The notes below the pieces were generated by a model. The model did not search any database, was not told the DNA's origin, and worked only from the letters and a program-made list of their open reading frames with translations. A stretch of DNA of 60,268 nt from an uncultured Prevotella sp. (lineage in GTDB: Bacteria > Bacteroidota > Bacteroidia > Bacteroidales > Bacteroidaceae): positions 1 through 60,268 of the forward strand of contig URER01000008.1 of NCBI GenBank assembly GCA_900547005.1. The letters are read 5' to 3'. The first letter of the stretch is position 1. Each line of letters begins with the position of its first letter. The position numbers were made by a program, and so were the translations under genes. Shown piece by piece: positions 8,818-18,405 of this stretch.

Positions 8818-10407
8818 ATGGTATATAAGTATGATTTTCTTATTATCGGCGCAGGTGTTGCCGGTATGAGTTACGCCCTGAAAGTAGCCAGAGCGCATAA
8901 AGGTAAGATTTGTATAATATGCAAAACGTCATTCGACGAAGCCAACACCTCATTCGCTCAAGGCGGCGTGGCATCGGTAACCAATCTTGAAGTAGACAAT
9001 TTCGACAAGCATATAGAGGATACCATGATTGCGGGCGACTTCATTTCAGACCGCAAGGCCGTGGAGCAGGTGGTGAGAATGGCTCCTGAACAGATAAAGG
9101 AGCTTGTGAAATGGGGCGTCAACTTCGACAAGAAAAGCGACGGAGAGTTTGACCTGCACCGCGAGGGCGGCCACTCGGAGTTCCGCATCCTGCACCACGC
9201 CGACGACACGGGTGCCGAGATACAGCGCGGACTCATGGAGGCGGTGCGCGCCAACAAGGACATCGACATCCGGGAAAATCACTTTGCTGTGGAGATTATC
9301 ACTCAGCACCACCTCGGCGTGGAGGTAACAAGACGCACGCCTGACATAGAATGTTACGGAACATACGTGCTGAATCCCGACACACAGAAGGTGGACACCT
9401 ACCTGAGCAAGGTAACGCTAATGTGTACGGGAGGCTGCGGAGCTGTCTATCAGACCACTACGAACCCGATAATAGCCACTGGCGACGGCGAGGCGATGGT
9501 GTATCGCGCCAAAGGAACGGTAGCCGACATGGAGTTTGTGCAGTTCCACCCCACTGCCCTTTACCATCAGGGCGAGACCCATCCGGCTTTTCTCATCACC
9601 GAGGCGATGCGCGGATATGGCGGCATATTGCGTCTGCCAAACGGCGATAGCTTCATGGAAAAGTATGATGAACGCCTTTCGCTTGCGCCACGCGACATCG
9701 TTGCGCGCGCAATAGATAAGGAAATGAAGATTCACGGTCTGAGCCACGTGTGTCTGGACGTTACGCATAAGAATCCGGAAGAGACAAAGAAACACTTCCC
9801 TAACATATACCATAAGTGCAAGACTATCGGTATCGACATAACAAAAGATTACATCCCCGTGCGCCCCGCTGCTCATTATATGTGCGGCGGCATCAAGGTT
9901 GACCTGAACGGATGCTCAAGCATCAAGCGGCTGTATGCCATCGGCGAGTGCTCTTGCACGGGATTGCACGGAGGAAACCGCCTTGCCTCTAACTCACTCA
10001 TCGAGGCTGTTGTCTACGCCGAGACTGCGGCAAAGCACAGTCTGGAGCATATCGGCGAGTATAAGTTCAACGACGAGGTGCCGGAATGGAACGACGAGGG
10101 CACCATGACCAATGAGGAGAAGGTGCTGATAACGCAGAGTGTGAAGGAGGTGAACGAGATAATGTCCAACTATGTGGGCATAGTGCGCAGCGACCTGCGC
10201 CTGAAACGCGCGTGGGATCGCCTCGACTTAATTTACGAAGAGACCGAAGCACTGTTCAAGCGCGTGAAGGCGAGCCGCGACATCTGCGAGCTCCGCAACA
10301 TGATAAACGTGGGCTATCTCATCACACGATGGGCCATCGAGCGCAAGGAGTGCCGCGGACTGCATTTCACCATCGACTATCCGCAGCACGCATACGATAA
10401 TAAATAA
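8818..10407 (+). CDS. nadB: L-aspartate oxidase
   Basis: This FAD enzyme oxidises L-aspartate to iminoaspartate, the first step of de novo NAD synthesis with NadA. The 529-residue protein has the FAD dinucleotide motif GAGVAGMSYA near residues 11-20, the active-site run REGGHSEFRILHHADDTG, the substrate/FAD segment AAHYMCGGI, and GLHGGNRLASNSLIEAVV near the C-terminal cap. Length and motif order match NadB rather than fumarate reductase (no membrane-complex partners are nearby). No nadA or nadC is adjacent. Confidence 0.93.
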   Translation: MVYKYDFLIIGAGVAGMSYALKVARAHKGKICIICKTSFDEANTSFAQGGVASVTNLEVDNFDKHIEDTMIAGDFISDRKAVEQVVRMAPEQIKELVKWGVNFDKKSDGEFDLHREGGHSEFRILHHADDTGAEIQRGLMEAVRANKDIDIRENHFAVEIITQHHLGVEVTRRTPDIECYGTYVLNPDTQKVDTYLSKVTLMCTGGCGAVYQTTTNPIIATGDGEAMVYRAKGTVADMEFVQFHPTALYHQGETHPAFLITEAMRGYGGILRLPNGDSFMEKYDERLSLAPRDIVARAIDKEMKIHGLSHVCLDVTHKNPEETKKHFPNIYHKCKTIGIDITKDYIPVRPAAHYMCGGIKVDLNGCSSIKRLYAIGECSCTGLHGGNRLASNSLIEAVVYAETAAKHSLEHIGEYKFNDEVPEWNDEGTMTNEEKVLITQSVKEVNEIMSNYVGIVRSDLRLKRAWDRLDLIYEETEALFKRVKASRDICELRNMINVGYLITRWAIERKECRGLHFTIDYPQHAYDNK

Positions 10408-10473
10408 GGTGAAACTGCGTTATATTTGATACAGGACAATACAATATAGAAGAATTTCTATCAGCAGAATAGA

Positions 10474-12402
10474 ATGGCAGAACAAACAAAGCAATGTCAA
10501 AAACTGATTGGCGACAAGCCACTCAGACTGCTAAACAACATAGATTATCCCTCCGACCTGCGGAAACTAAGCATCAACGACCTGCCGGAAGTGTGCGAGG
10601 AACTAAGGGAGGACATAGTAAGGGAAGTCTCGGAGAATCCCGGTCATCTGGCATCGAGCTTAGGTGTTACCGAGATTACGGTGGCTTTGCACTATGTATA
10701 TAATACTCCAGAGGACCGCATAGTGTGGGATGTGGGGCATCAGGCCTACGGGCATAAGATTCTGACAGGCCGCCGTAAAAGGTTCTGCGAGAACAGAAAA
10801 CTACACGGAATAATGCCTTTCCCATCGCCATTGGAAAGCGAATACGACTCATTCACTTGCGGACACGCGTCTAATTCCATATCGGCAGCACTCGGAATGG
10901 CTGTCGCCGCACAGCTCACAGATAATCCCAATCGCCACGTGGTGGCAGTGATAGGCGATGGAGCGATGAGCGGCGGACTTGCATTCGAGGGCTTGAACAA
11001 TGTTTCTTCAAGCCCTAACGACCTGCTTATCATCCTCAACGACAATGATATGTCTATCGACCGGGCTGTAGGAGGCATGGAGAAATATCTCTTGAACCTT
11101 GACACCAACGAGACATATAACCGGATAAGATTCAAAGTTTCACGTTGGCTGAACTCAAAAGGACTTCTTAGCGACGATCGGAGAAAGGGCATCTTGCGCC
11201 TTAACAATGCCTTGAAATCGGCACTTTCGCATCAGCAGAACATCTTCGAGGGAATGAACATACGTTACTTCGGACCGTTCGACGGGCACGATGTAAAGGA
11301 ACTTGTGCGCATCATGAACATGATAAAAGACATGAAAGGCCCCAAGTTGCTGCATCTGCACACAACGAAAGGCAAGGGATATAAGCCTGCCGAAGAGAAC
11401 GCTACCGTGTGGCACGCGCCGGGAACATTCGACCCAGAGACTGGCGAACGCATCGTTAAGGACACCAAAGGCATACCTCCGAAGTTCCAAGATGTGTTCG
11501 GCAACACGTTGCTTGAGCTGGCGGAGCAGAATCCCCGCATAGTAGGCGTAACTCCGGCAATGCCGAGCGGGTGTTCTATGAACATCATGATGAAGGCCAT
11601 GCCCGACCGGACATTCGACGTGGGAATAGCCGAAGGCCATGCCGTTACATTCTCGGGGGGAATGGCAAAGGACGGTCTTATCCCCTTCTGCAATATATAC
11701 AGCGCTTTCGCACAACGCTCGTTCGACAACATCATACATGATTTGGCTATACTGAACCTGCCGGTTGTACTGTGTTTCGACCGTGCGGGACTCGTAGGCG
11801 AAGACGGTGCGACGCATCATGGAGTATTCGATATGGCTGCGTTAAGACCTGTTCCTAACCTCACTATAGCAGCTCCGATGGACGAACACGAGCTGCGCAA
11901 GCTGATGTTTACAGCCCAGACAGAGGGCAAAGGTACTTTCGTGATACGCTATCCGAGGGGCAACGGCGTACTCGTAGACTGGAAATGTCCGCTCGAAGAG
12001 CTTCCTGTCGGCAAAGGCCGCAAGCTCCGCGACGGCAAGGATGTGGCGGTTCTGAGCATCGGAACACTAGGAAACGATGTCGCGAAAGCCATCGACGAAC
12101 TGCAAAAGGATGGCTGCGACATCAGTGTGGCGCACTATGATATGCGCTATCTGAAGCCCATCGACACCGAAATACTCACGGAGGTGGCGCAAAACTTCAA
12201 GCGCATCATCACCATCGAGGACGGTGTACGCGACGGCGGACTCGGAACAGCGGTTACGGAATGGATGAACGACAACGGATTCCACCCCGAAATCCACCGT
12301 ATGGGATTACCGGATGAATTCGTAGAACATGGAACCGTGGCCGAACTGAAGCACATAACCGGCATTGATACAGCCGCAATTAAAAAAACAATAAGACTAT
12401 GA
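10474..12402 (+). CDS. dxs: 1-deoxy-D-xylulose-5-phosphate synthase
   Basis: Dxs condenses pyruvate and glyceraldehyde-3-phosphate to DXP, the first step of the MEP isoprenoid pathway, using thiamine diphosphate. The 642-residue length is typical. Visible motifs are VGHQAYGHKILTGR (TPP/substrate region), GDGAMSGGLAFEGLNN (the Mg/TPP GDG motif), and DRAGLVGEDGATHHGVFD in the pyrimidine domain. Its stop overlaps the trkA start by 4 nt (ATGA), so dxs, trkA and trkH form a transcription unit. The isoprenoids it feeds include the menaquinone side chain made by genes elsewhere in this window. Confidence 0.95.
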   Translation: MAEQTKQCQKLIGDKPLRLLNNIDYPSDLRKLSINDLPEVCEELREDIVREVSENPGHLASSLGVTEITVALHYVYNTPEDRIVWDVGHQAYGHKILTGRRKRFCENRKLHGIMPFPSPLESEYDSFTCGHASNSISAALGMAVAAQLTDNPNRHVVAVIGDGAMSGGLAFEGLNNVSSSPNDLLIILNDNDMSIDRAVGGMEKYLLNLDTNETYNRIRFKVSRWLNSKGLLSDDRRKGILRLNNALKSALSHQQNIFEGMNIRYFGPFDGHDVKELVRIMNMIKDMKGPKLLHLHTTKGKGYKPAEENATVWHAPGTFDPETGERIVKDTKGIPPKFQDVFGNTLLELAEQNPRIVGVTPAMPSGCSMNIMMKAMPDRTFDVGIAEGHAVTFSGGMAKDGLIPFCNIYSAFAQRSFDNIIHDLAILNLPVVLCFDRAGLVGEDGATHHGVFDMAALRPVPNLTIAAPMDEHELRKLMFTAQTEGKGTFVIRYPRGNGVLVDWKCPLEELPVGKGRKLRDGKDVAVLSIGTLGNDVAKAIDELQKDGCDISVAHYDMRYLKPIDTEILTEVAQNFKRIITIEDGVRDGGLGTAVTEWMNDNGFHPEIHRMGLPDEFVEHGTVAELKHITGIDTAAIKKTIRL

Positions 12403-13742
12403 AAATCGTCATCGCAGGCGCATACGCTATCGGAACATACCTTGCAAAGCTGTTGTCGCGTAACAATTACGACATAACACTGATTGACAGCAACATCGAA
12501 AACCTTGAGAAGATAAACCGGGACTTCGATTTGCTCACAATGGCGGCATCTCCTACGAGCCTCAACACGCTGCGAAAAGCGGGCGTGGCGGCAGCCGACC
12601 TCTTCATTGCGGTAACTCCCGACGAGAGCACCAACATGATGGCGTGCTCTATGGCGAAAGCTCTCGGGGCGCAAAAAACCGTGGCAAAAGTAGACAACTA
12701 CGAATGCATAAATCCCGAAAACGAGGAGTTTTTCAAAAATCTGGGCATCAGTTCGCTCATCTATCCAGAGAGTCTTGCTGCCGTTGACATAGTAAACGGA
12801 CTGAAAATGTCGTGGGTCCGGCAGCGATGGGATGTCTATCAGGGCGCTCTTGTGATGCTCGGAATAAAGCTAAGGGAGAGTTGCGAGATTCTGAACAAGC
12901 CGCTAAGGGAAATCAGCGGAGCCGATGACCCGTATCATGTAGTGGCCATCAAGCGCGGCATGGACACCATTATACCGGGCGGTAACGATGAGTTGAAACT
13001 CTATGACCTGGCCTATTTCATGACGACAAAGAACTACATACCTTATATAAGGAAGATTGTCGGCAAAGAACATTATGTAGACGTGAAGAACGTAATGATT
13101 ATGGGAGGCGGTACAACGGCCGTGCGCAGCGTCAACATAATGCCCGAATACATGAACGTCAAAATTATCGAGCAGAACGAACACCGTTGTGAGGAACTCA
13201 ACGAGCTGTTTGAGTCGGAAGATGCGCTTGTAATAAACGGCGACGGACGCGACCTTTCATTGCTCTCGGAGGAAGGAATCAGAAGTCATCAGGCTTTCGT
13301 CGCACTCACCGAGAACGCCGAAACGAACATTCTCGCCTGCCTGTCGGCAAAGCAGATGGGTGTAAGAAAGACCGTCGCAATGGTCGAAAACCTCGACTAT
13401 GTGAACATGGCCGAGAGTTTAGATATCGGTACTATCGTAAACAAGAAGGTGATAGCGGCTTCGCACATTTATCAGATGATGCTCGACGCAAACGTCCACA
13501 ATGTGAGATTTCTCATGACCGCCAACGCCGACGTGGCCGAATTTGTGCCCGTTCAAGGCTCTAAGGTTACACAGAAGCCCGTGAAGGAGCTTACCATTCC
13601 GCGCGGAATGACTTTCGGTGGACTCGTAAGAAACGGCGAGGGAATGCTTGTTTCCGGCAATACGCAGATTGAAGCCGGCGACAACGTTGTCGTTTTCTGC
13701 CACAACGCCGACGTGAAGAAAGTGGAGAAACTATTCATTTAA
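12399..13742 (+). CDS. trkA: Trk potassium uptake system regulatory protein TrkA
   Basis: A cytoplasmic NAD(H)-binding gating subunit for the TrkH K+ channel. The 447 residues make two RCK halves, each a Rossmann domain followed by a TrkA-C domain: first MKIVIAGAYAIGTYLA, second NVMIMGGGTTAVRS at about 230. The first dinucleotide motif reads GAYAIG, with a tyrosine where the second glycine usually lies; the second half also departs from strict GxGxxG. This may alter nucleotide preference, which is inference. It is translationally coupled to dxs and sits 4 nt before trkH. Confidence 0.93.
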   Translation: MKIVIAGAYAIGTYLAKLLSRNNYDITLIDSNIENLEKINRDFDLLTMAASPTSLNTLRKAGVAAADLFIAVTPDESTNMMACSMAKALGAQKTVAKVDNYECINPENEEFFKNLGISSLIYPESLAAVDIVNGLKMSWVRQRWDVYQGALVMLGIKLRESCEILNKPLREISGADDPYHVVAIKRGMDTIIPGGNDELKLYDLAYFMTTKNYIPYIRKIVGKEHYVDVKNVMIMGGGTTAVRSVNIMPEYMNVKIIEQNEHRCEELNELFESEDALVINGDGRDLSLLSEEGIRSHQAFVALTENAETNILACLSAKQMGVRKTVAMVENLDYVNMAESLDIGTIVNKKVIAASHIYQMMLDANVHNVRFLMTANADVAEFVPVQGSKVTQKPVKELTIPRGMTFGGLVRNGEGMLVSGNTQIEAGDNVVVFCHNADVKKVEKLFI

Positions 13743-13746
13743 CGCC

Positions 13747-15207
13747 ATGCTGAACGCCAAACTCATATCAAAAATATTCGGTTCGCTGCTGCTCTTAGAA
13801 GCATCGCTGATGTTATGGTGCCTTTTCATGGCCATATATTATAAAGGTCAGGACACCTATTCATTCTTCATCTCAATACTGATAACCGTCATTTGCGGCG
13901 TGACACTGCGCATATTGGGCCGCAATGCCGACAACAACATGAGCCGGCGCGACGCTTATTTCGTTGTAACGGTGGCATGGGTGATGTTCTCTCTCTTTGG
14001 AATGATGCCCTTTATGATTGGGGGATTGACCGATCTGTCATTTACCGACGCTTTCTTCGAGACCATGTCGGGCTTCACAACCACCGGCGCGACAATCATA
14101 GACGATGTGGAATCGCTGCCTAAAGGACTGCTCTTCTGGCGCTCGCTCACGCAATGGATAGGCGGACTGGGTATCGTTTTCTTCACCATTGCCATACTCC
14201 CGTCGATGGTCGGCGGTACGGTGAAGGTCTTTTCCGCCGAAGCCACCGGCCCGCTCCGCAGCAAACTGCACCCACGTCTCAGCACGGGAGCGAAGTGGAT
14301 ATGGGTTGTCTATCTTGTACTAACCATTGCCTGTATGTTCTGCTATATGGGATGCGGTATGGACTGGTTTGACTCCGTGAACTACGCTATGACCAGTACA
14401 GCCACGGGAGGGTTCGGTACTACCAACGGAAGTCTCGCCACGTTCAGGTCTCCGGCAGAGGAATACGTCTGCACACTGTTCTGCTTCCTTTCCGGAGTCA
14501 ATTTCACATTATTATATTTTGCCGTAGCCAAGTTGCGCATCCGCGACCTTTTCCGCAATGCCGAGTTCCGCTTCTATGTCTCTCTTGTTACGCTCATCTC
14601 CCTATTCATAATGGCAGAGCTTATCTTCCGCAACGGATATGACATAGAGAAGGCGTTCCGATGCGCCATCTTTCAGGTCGTATCGTTCATCACAACAACA
14701 GGATTGTATAACGACGACGCGGCCACATGGCCTCATGTAACGTGGATATTGCTTGCCGTCTGTATGTTCTTCGGCGGTTGTTCAGGCTCCACGAGCGGCG
14801 GTATAAAGAGCATTCGCGGCGTGATGCTTTTGAAGAACATCCGTAATGAGTTCCGACAGATACTCCATCCCAATGCCGTACTGCCCTTGAAGATAAACGG
14901 AAGTAACGTGATGCAGTCCAAGCGCGTCACCCTCTTAGCCTTCCTATCGCTTTATCTCGTACTCGCTTTCGTATGCTCTTTCACAATGATTGCATTCGGA
15001 ATAGACAATACCAACTCCATAACCATCACCCTCAGTTGCCTCGGCAATGTCGGTCCGACGCTCGGACTGGAAATCGGCCCTACGATGTCATGGAGCCAAC
15101 TGCCGGTATTCGCCAAGTGGATGTGTTCTTTCCTAATGCTTGTAGGGCGTTTGGAACTGTTCACCGTACTTGTAATTTTCACTCCGGCATTCTGGAAGGA
15201 CAACTGA
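13747..15207 (+). CDS. trkH: Trk potassium uptake channel TrkH
   Basis: The membrane K+-translocating subunit, 486 residues, with many hydrophobic helices and the four pore-loop repeats typical of the SKT superfamily: SGFTTTGATII, TATGGFGTT, TTTGLYND and GNVGPTLG, each with the filter glycine. The motif GGCSGSTSGGIKSIR precedes the last repeat, as in TrkH proteins. It directly follows trkA, its gating partner, and ends in an untranslated stretch with a long inverted repeat. Confidence 0.94.
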   Translation: MLNAKLISKIFGSLLLLEASLMLWCLFMAIYYKGQDTYSFFISILITVICGVTLRILGRNADNNMSRRDAYFVVTVAWVMFSLFGMMPFMIGGLTDLSFTDAFFETMSGFTTTGATIIDDVESLPKGLLFWRSLTQWIGGLGIVFFTIAILPSMVGGTVKVFSAEATGPLRSKLHPRLSTGAKWIWVVYLVLTIACMFCYMGCGMDWFDSVNYAMTSTATGGFGTTNGSLATFRSPAEEYVCTLFCFLSGVNFTLLYFAVAKLRIRDLFRNAEFRFYVSLVTLISLFIMAELIFRNGYDIEKAFRCAIFQVVSFITTTGLYNDDAATWPHVTWILLAVCMFFGGCSGSTSGGIKSIRGVMLLKNIRNEFRQILHPNAVLPLKINGSNVMQSKRVTLLAFLSLYLVLAFVCSFTMIAFGIDNTNSITITLSCLGNVGPTLGLEIGPTMSWSQLPVFAKWMCSFLMLVGRLELFTVLVIFTPAFWKDN

Positions 15208-15236
15208 TTTTCAAGAGTAAGGGGCAAGAAGTAAGA

Positions 15237-15397
15237 AGTAAGGAGACTGTAGACTGGAGTTCAGGAGTTCAGACAATACTCCAATTCCCATCTACTGTCT
15301 CCTTTGTCGTATTCACATCTGCTGGTTCCTCCCCCTCTGAGAGGATTAGAGTTCGGGACTTCTGAACTCCCGAACTCCCTGTCTACCGCCTCCTTAT
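15237..15397. repeat. long imperfect inverted repeat between trkH and aroB
   Basis: The 390 bp between trkH and aroB has no convincing gene. Arms of about 37 nt at 15237-15273 and 15361-15397 are imperfectly complementary (best block TCTGAACTCC-GAACTCC), with a loop of about 87 nt. The transcript would form a large stem-loop. The words GAGACTGTAGAC and CTGTCTACYGCCTCC resemble short phrases seen at 7325 and 19677, so it may be part of a dispersed non-coding repeat. Confidence 0.6.
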
Positions 15398-15497
15398 TGT
15401 TGCACACCAACCCTACAAAGTGCGCAAAATGTAAGTTTTTTCTGCAAAAAATCCATAAAGTATTACTTTCCAATCAATGGGAAGTAATATTTTTTTT

Positions 15498-15505
15498 TAA
15501 CTTTG
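15498..15505 (+). promoter_or_regulatory. -7 promoter box upstream of aroB
   Basis: TAACTTTG matches TAnnTTTG about 93 nt before the aroB ATG at 15598; no clear TTTG lies at the expected distance upstream. Confidence 0.35.
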
Positions 15506-15597
15506 CATTATCCTCAAACGACATCGCCGACACATTGCCAAGGCATAATGATGCACAACGAGGGGACATCACAGACAGTAATATAAAATCATATCCC

Positions 15598-16653
15598 ATG
15601 AGCCAAAAGGTTATAATAACAAAGAATTTCAAGTTCGACTTGACAGAAGCGCTGGCAGAATGTGAACACGACCGAATCTTCATATTGGCAGACGACACCA
15701 CACGCGAGAAGTGCATGAAACCGCTTAACGAGCTATTCTGCTTGAAAAATGCACACGTGATAACCATCGGCTCTACCGATACTAACAAGACTTTGGAAAG
15801 CATCGCCCACGTTTGGAAGAAACTTGGCGACGGCGGGGGGACACGCCACTCGTGCATGATAAATCTCGGAGGCGGCATGATAACCGACCTCGGAGGCTTC
15901 GCCGCATCCACATTCAAGCGCGGCATCGACTTCATCAACATCCCCACCACCCTATTGGCGATGGTCGACGCGAGCGTCGGAGGCAAGACGGGAATCAACT
16001 TCAACGGTCTGAAGAATGAAATCGGAGTTTTCAACGACGCAAAAACCGTCATTCTCGACACCCATTTCCTTTCTACCCTTGATGATGAGAACATCCGTTC
16101 GGGCTACGCCGAGATGCTGAAACACGGCTTGATAAGCAACGACCAAATGTGGGCCGAGCTTATATCCTTCGACATCTGCGACCTTTCAACACCCGAACAG
16201 CACGAGCGTCTGAGCCGTATGCTGGCCGACTCGGTGGCTGTGAAGGAACGCATCGTAACCGAAGACCCGCACGAACACGGCATACGCAAGGCACTGAACC
16301 TCGGTCATACCTTCGGACACGCATTCGAATCATGGGCATTGAAACGCAATCCCATACTGCATGGATACGCCGTTGCGTATGGACTTATTTGCGAATTATA
16401 CTTGAGTTCCGTACAGACGGGCTTCCCCACCGACAAGATGCGCCAGACCGTAAGCTACATCCGCGACATCTACGGCACGCTGCCCATCACCTGCGACGAC
16501 TACGACGAGCTGGTTGCCCTTATGCACCACGACAAGAAAAACCGTGGAGACGAAATCAACGTCACCCTGCTCGGCAACGTCGGAGACATCCGCATCAACC
16601 AGACCGCAACGGAAAAGGACATCAAGGAAGCCCTCGACTTCTACTGTTTTTAG
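15598..16653 (+). CDS. aroB: 3-dehydroquinate synthase
   Basis: AroB cyclises DAHP to 3-dehydroquinate in the shikimate pathway, using NAD+ and a divalent metal. From MSQKVIITKNFKFDL the protein has 351 residues, the usual size. Signature stretches are GGGMITDLGGFAASTFKRG, PTTLLAMVDASVGGKTGIN, EMLKHGLI, and LGHTFGHAFE whose histidines bind metal. The frame is open 98 codons further upstream, but that part translates the low-complexity inverted-repeat DNA and does not look like protein, so 15598 is the start. Confidence 0.94.
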   Translation: MSQKVIITKNFKFDLTEALAECEHDRIFILADDTTREKCMKPLNELFCLKNAHVITIGSTDTNKTLESIAHVWKKLGDGGGTRHSCMINLGGGMITDLGGFAASTFKRGIDFINIPTTLLAMVDASVGGKTGINFNGLKNEIGVFNDAKTVILDTHFLSTLDDENIRSGYAEMLKHGLISNDQMWAELISFDICDLSTPEQHERLSRMLADSVAVKERIVTEDPHEHGIRKALNLGHTFGHAFESWALKRNPILHGYAVAYGLICELYLSSVQTGFPTDKMRQTVSYIRDIYGTLPITCDDYDELVALMHHDKKNRGDEINVTLLGNVGDIRINQTATEKDIKEALDFYCF

Positions 16654-16724
16654 TTCCACCCGCCGTTTCTTTTACGTTCTGTTCCATCTCACCACAATCT
16701 GCTTTGCAAGCATTTTGACCTTAA

Positions 16725-16934
16725 CGCTCAAGTACTCCAGGTGTAGTACTCAAGTAATTTGGGTGCAGTACTCGAGTATTTCGGGTGCAGTACTCGAGTA
16801 TTTCGGGTGCAGTACTCGAGTATTTCGGGTGTAGTACTCGAGTATTTCGGGCTTGATTACTCGAGTATTTCGGGCTTGATTACTCGAGTATTCAGGGCTG
16901 ATTACTTGAGTATTCAGGGCTTAGTACTGCACAG
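16725..16934. repeat. array of 22-bp-spaced TACTCGAGTA palindromes
   Basis: Units start at 16725 (decayed), 16747, 16769, 16791, 16813, 16835, 16858, 16881, 16903 and 16925 (decayed). The core is the palindrome TACTCGAGTA (variants TACTCAAGTA, TACTTGAGTA); linkers read TTTCGGGTGCAG or TTTCGGGCTTGAT. Spacing is 22 or 23 bp throughout, about two turns of DNA, so the palindromes lie on one face. The same family occurs at 7049-7169. This array follows aroB by about 70 nt and could be transcribed from it. Confidence 0.93.
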
Positions 16935-17411
16935 TTCTGCGCGTTCTTTCCGTCAAGCCGCTATTTGTTTGAAAATCAACAAGATACTGACAGCATAAAA
17001 TTATAGCTATAATTTCCTCTAATTAAGCCTGTTTTAGAGCAAATTATAGCTATATTTTTTCGCAAGAGAATTATAACGAGAATCTAAACCGGCAGGGATG
17101 GCAACCTAAAGACAATTTAATCGCATTATCATATTTATATTTTCAGATAAATACCTCACTTTATAATGTTTATTGTTTTTCAACCTTTCAATAGATTCTA
17201 CATACCACCAATAATTGGCAGAAATGATATAATAATATGATTTTTAATCAATATTATTTCGAAAATTCCTCAAACATTAATTACTTTATGTGAATATTTT
17301 ATGTAAAAGTGCTATTTTTGTACGTTAAATAAATAATATACAGATATCCCGATTATTACAAGTCGAGATTTCGGATATTATAATTGTAGACTACCCCGAA
17401 GTGAGAATATA
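16935..17411. other. AT-rich intergenic stretch with TATAGCTATA palindromes
   Basis: No gene is seen in this stretch. It contains an 18-nt perfect palindrome centred on TATAGCTATA (16998-17015) and a second partial copy at 17041-17056. A -7 box TATTTTTG at 17313-17320 could serve the ORF6N gene, leaving a leader of nearly 90 nt. Confidence 0.5.
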
Positions 17412-18344
17412 ATGGCAGAGAAAAAAAGTATAACAGTAAGCAATGGTGAACCGGTCGCAAATTGCGACCGGTTATCTCCTGTAGAAAATAGAATATTGAC
17501 AATCCGTGGTGTCCAAGTAATATTGGACAGAGACCTTGCAGACTTATATAACGTCGAGACTAAACGACTTAACGAGCAAGTCCGCCGTAATCTTCTAAGG
17601 TTTCCCGGGAACTTCAGATTTCAACTAACACAAAATGAATTCCAAGAACTGGTCGCAAATTGCGACCGGTTCAGTAGTCTCAAGCATTCTACGGTCTGTC
17701 CATTTGCATTTACAGAACAGGGAGTTTCTATGTTAGCCTCTGTCTTAAGAAGTGAAACAGCCATTCGTGTCAGCATTCGTATTATGGACGCATTCGTGTC
17801 CATGCGCCATTTCTTGATTAACAATGCAGATATATTCAAAAGATTGTCTACCATAGAATACCATCAACTTGAAATGATGCAACATCAACAAGAATCAGAT
17901 AAGCGCATTGATGAAGTGTTCCGTAGACTTGAGGAAGGAAGTGTTCAGCCTAAACAGGGAATATTCTATGACGGACAAATATATGATGCCTACACGTTCG
18001 TTTCAGACTTGGTAAAGAGTGCCAAAAGAAGCATTGTCCTGATAGACAACTATGTGGATGAAACAGTTCTCACTTTGCTGGACAAAAGAGACAAGGGGGT
18101 AACTGCCGACATATATACTCAACAGATAAGCCAGCAACTACAACTTGATATTAACAAACACAACAGCCAATATCCACCCATCAATGTGAGTGCGTTCCGT
18201 AAATCACACGACAGATTCTTATGCATTGATGATGTCGTATATCATATCGGTGCGTCCATTAAGGATTTAGGCAAGAAATGGTTTGCTTTTGCCAAGATGG
18301 AGATGTTGACACCAACGGAGTTAATCACAAAAATCAATGAATAA
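17412..18344 (+). CDS. ORF6N domain-containing protein
   Basis: The 310-residue protein has an ORF6N/KilA-N-like DNA-binding domain at about 24-115 (TIRGVQVILDRDLADLYNVE, then RFPGNFRFQL and FTEQGVSMLASVLRSETA), a short coiled-coil-like segment near 150-175 and a C-terminal half of unknown type. The family occurs in phages, mobile islands and chromosomes and is sometimes annotated as RhuM-like or anti-repressor. The peptide VANCDR occurs twice, at the N-terminus and after the ORF6N core; each is encoded by a long DNA palindrome (17449-17473 and 17647-17671). It has no partner gene and is AT-richer than its neighbours, compatible with acquisition. Confidence 0.8.
   Translation: MAEKKSITVSNGEPVANCDRLSPVENRILTIRGVQVILDRDLADLYNVETKRLNEQVRRNLLRFPGNFRFQLTQNEFQELVANCDRFSSLKHSTVCPFAFTEQGVSMLASVLRSETAIRVSIRIMDAFVSMRHFLINNADIFKRLSTIEYHQLEMMQHQQESDKRIDEVFRRLEEGSVQPKQGIFYDGQIYDAYTFVSDLVKSAKRSIVLIDNYVDETVLTLLDKRDKGVTADIYTQQISQQLQLDINKHNSQYPPINVSAFRKSHDRFLCIDDVVYHIGASIKDLGKKWFAFAKMEMLTPTELITKINE
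17449..17473. repeat. 25-bp perfect palindrome inside the ORF6N gene, first copy
   Basis: Twelve-base arms around a single central A; the inner part reads GGTCGCAAATTGCGACC. A second copy with one base change lies at 17647-17671, 198 bp (66 codons) away and in the same reading frame. Confidence 0.95.
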
Positions 18345-18405
18345 CCCAAGATATTATTTGATGCCACACACAAAACATTAAATATTTCTGATAACCATTG
18401 AAGCC

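Noticed and set aside
15304..15597. N-terminal extension of AroB by 98 residues
   Set aside because: The extension translates the inverted-repeat DNA; AroB proteins begin near MSQKV and have about 350 residues.
16725..16934. CRISPR array
   Set aside because: Spacing is only 22 bp, linkers are repeats themselves rather than unique spacers, and no cas genes are present.
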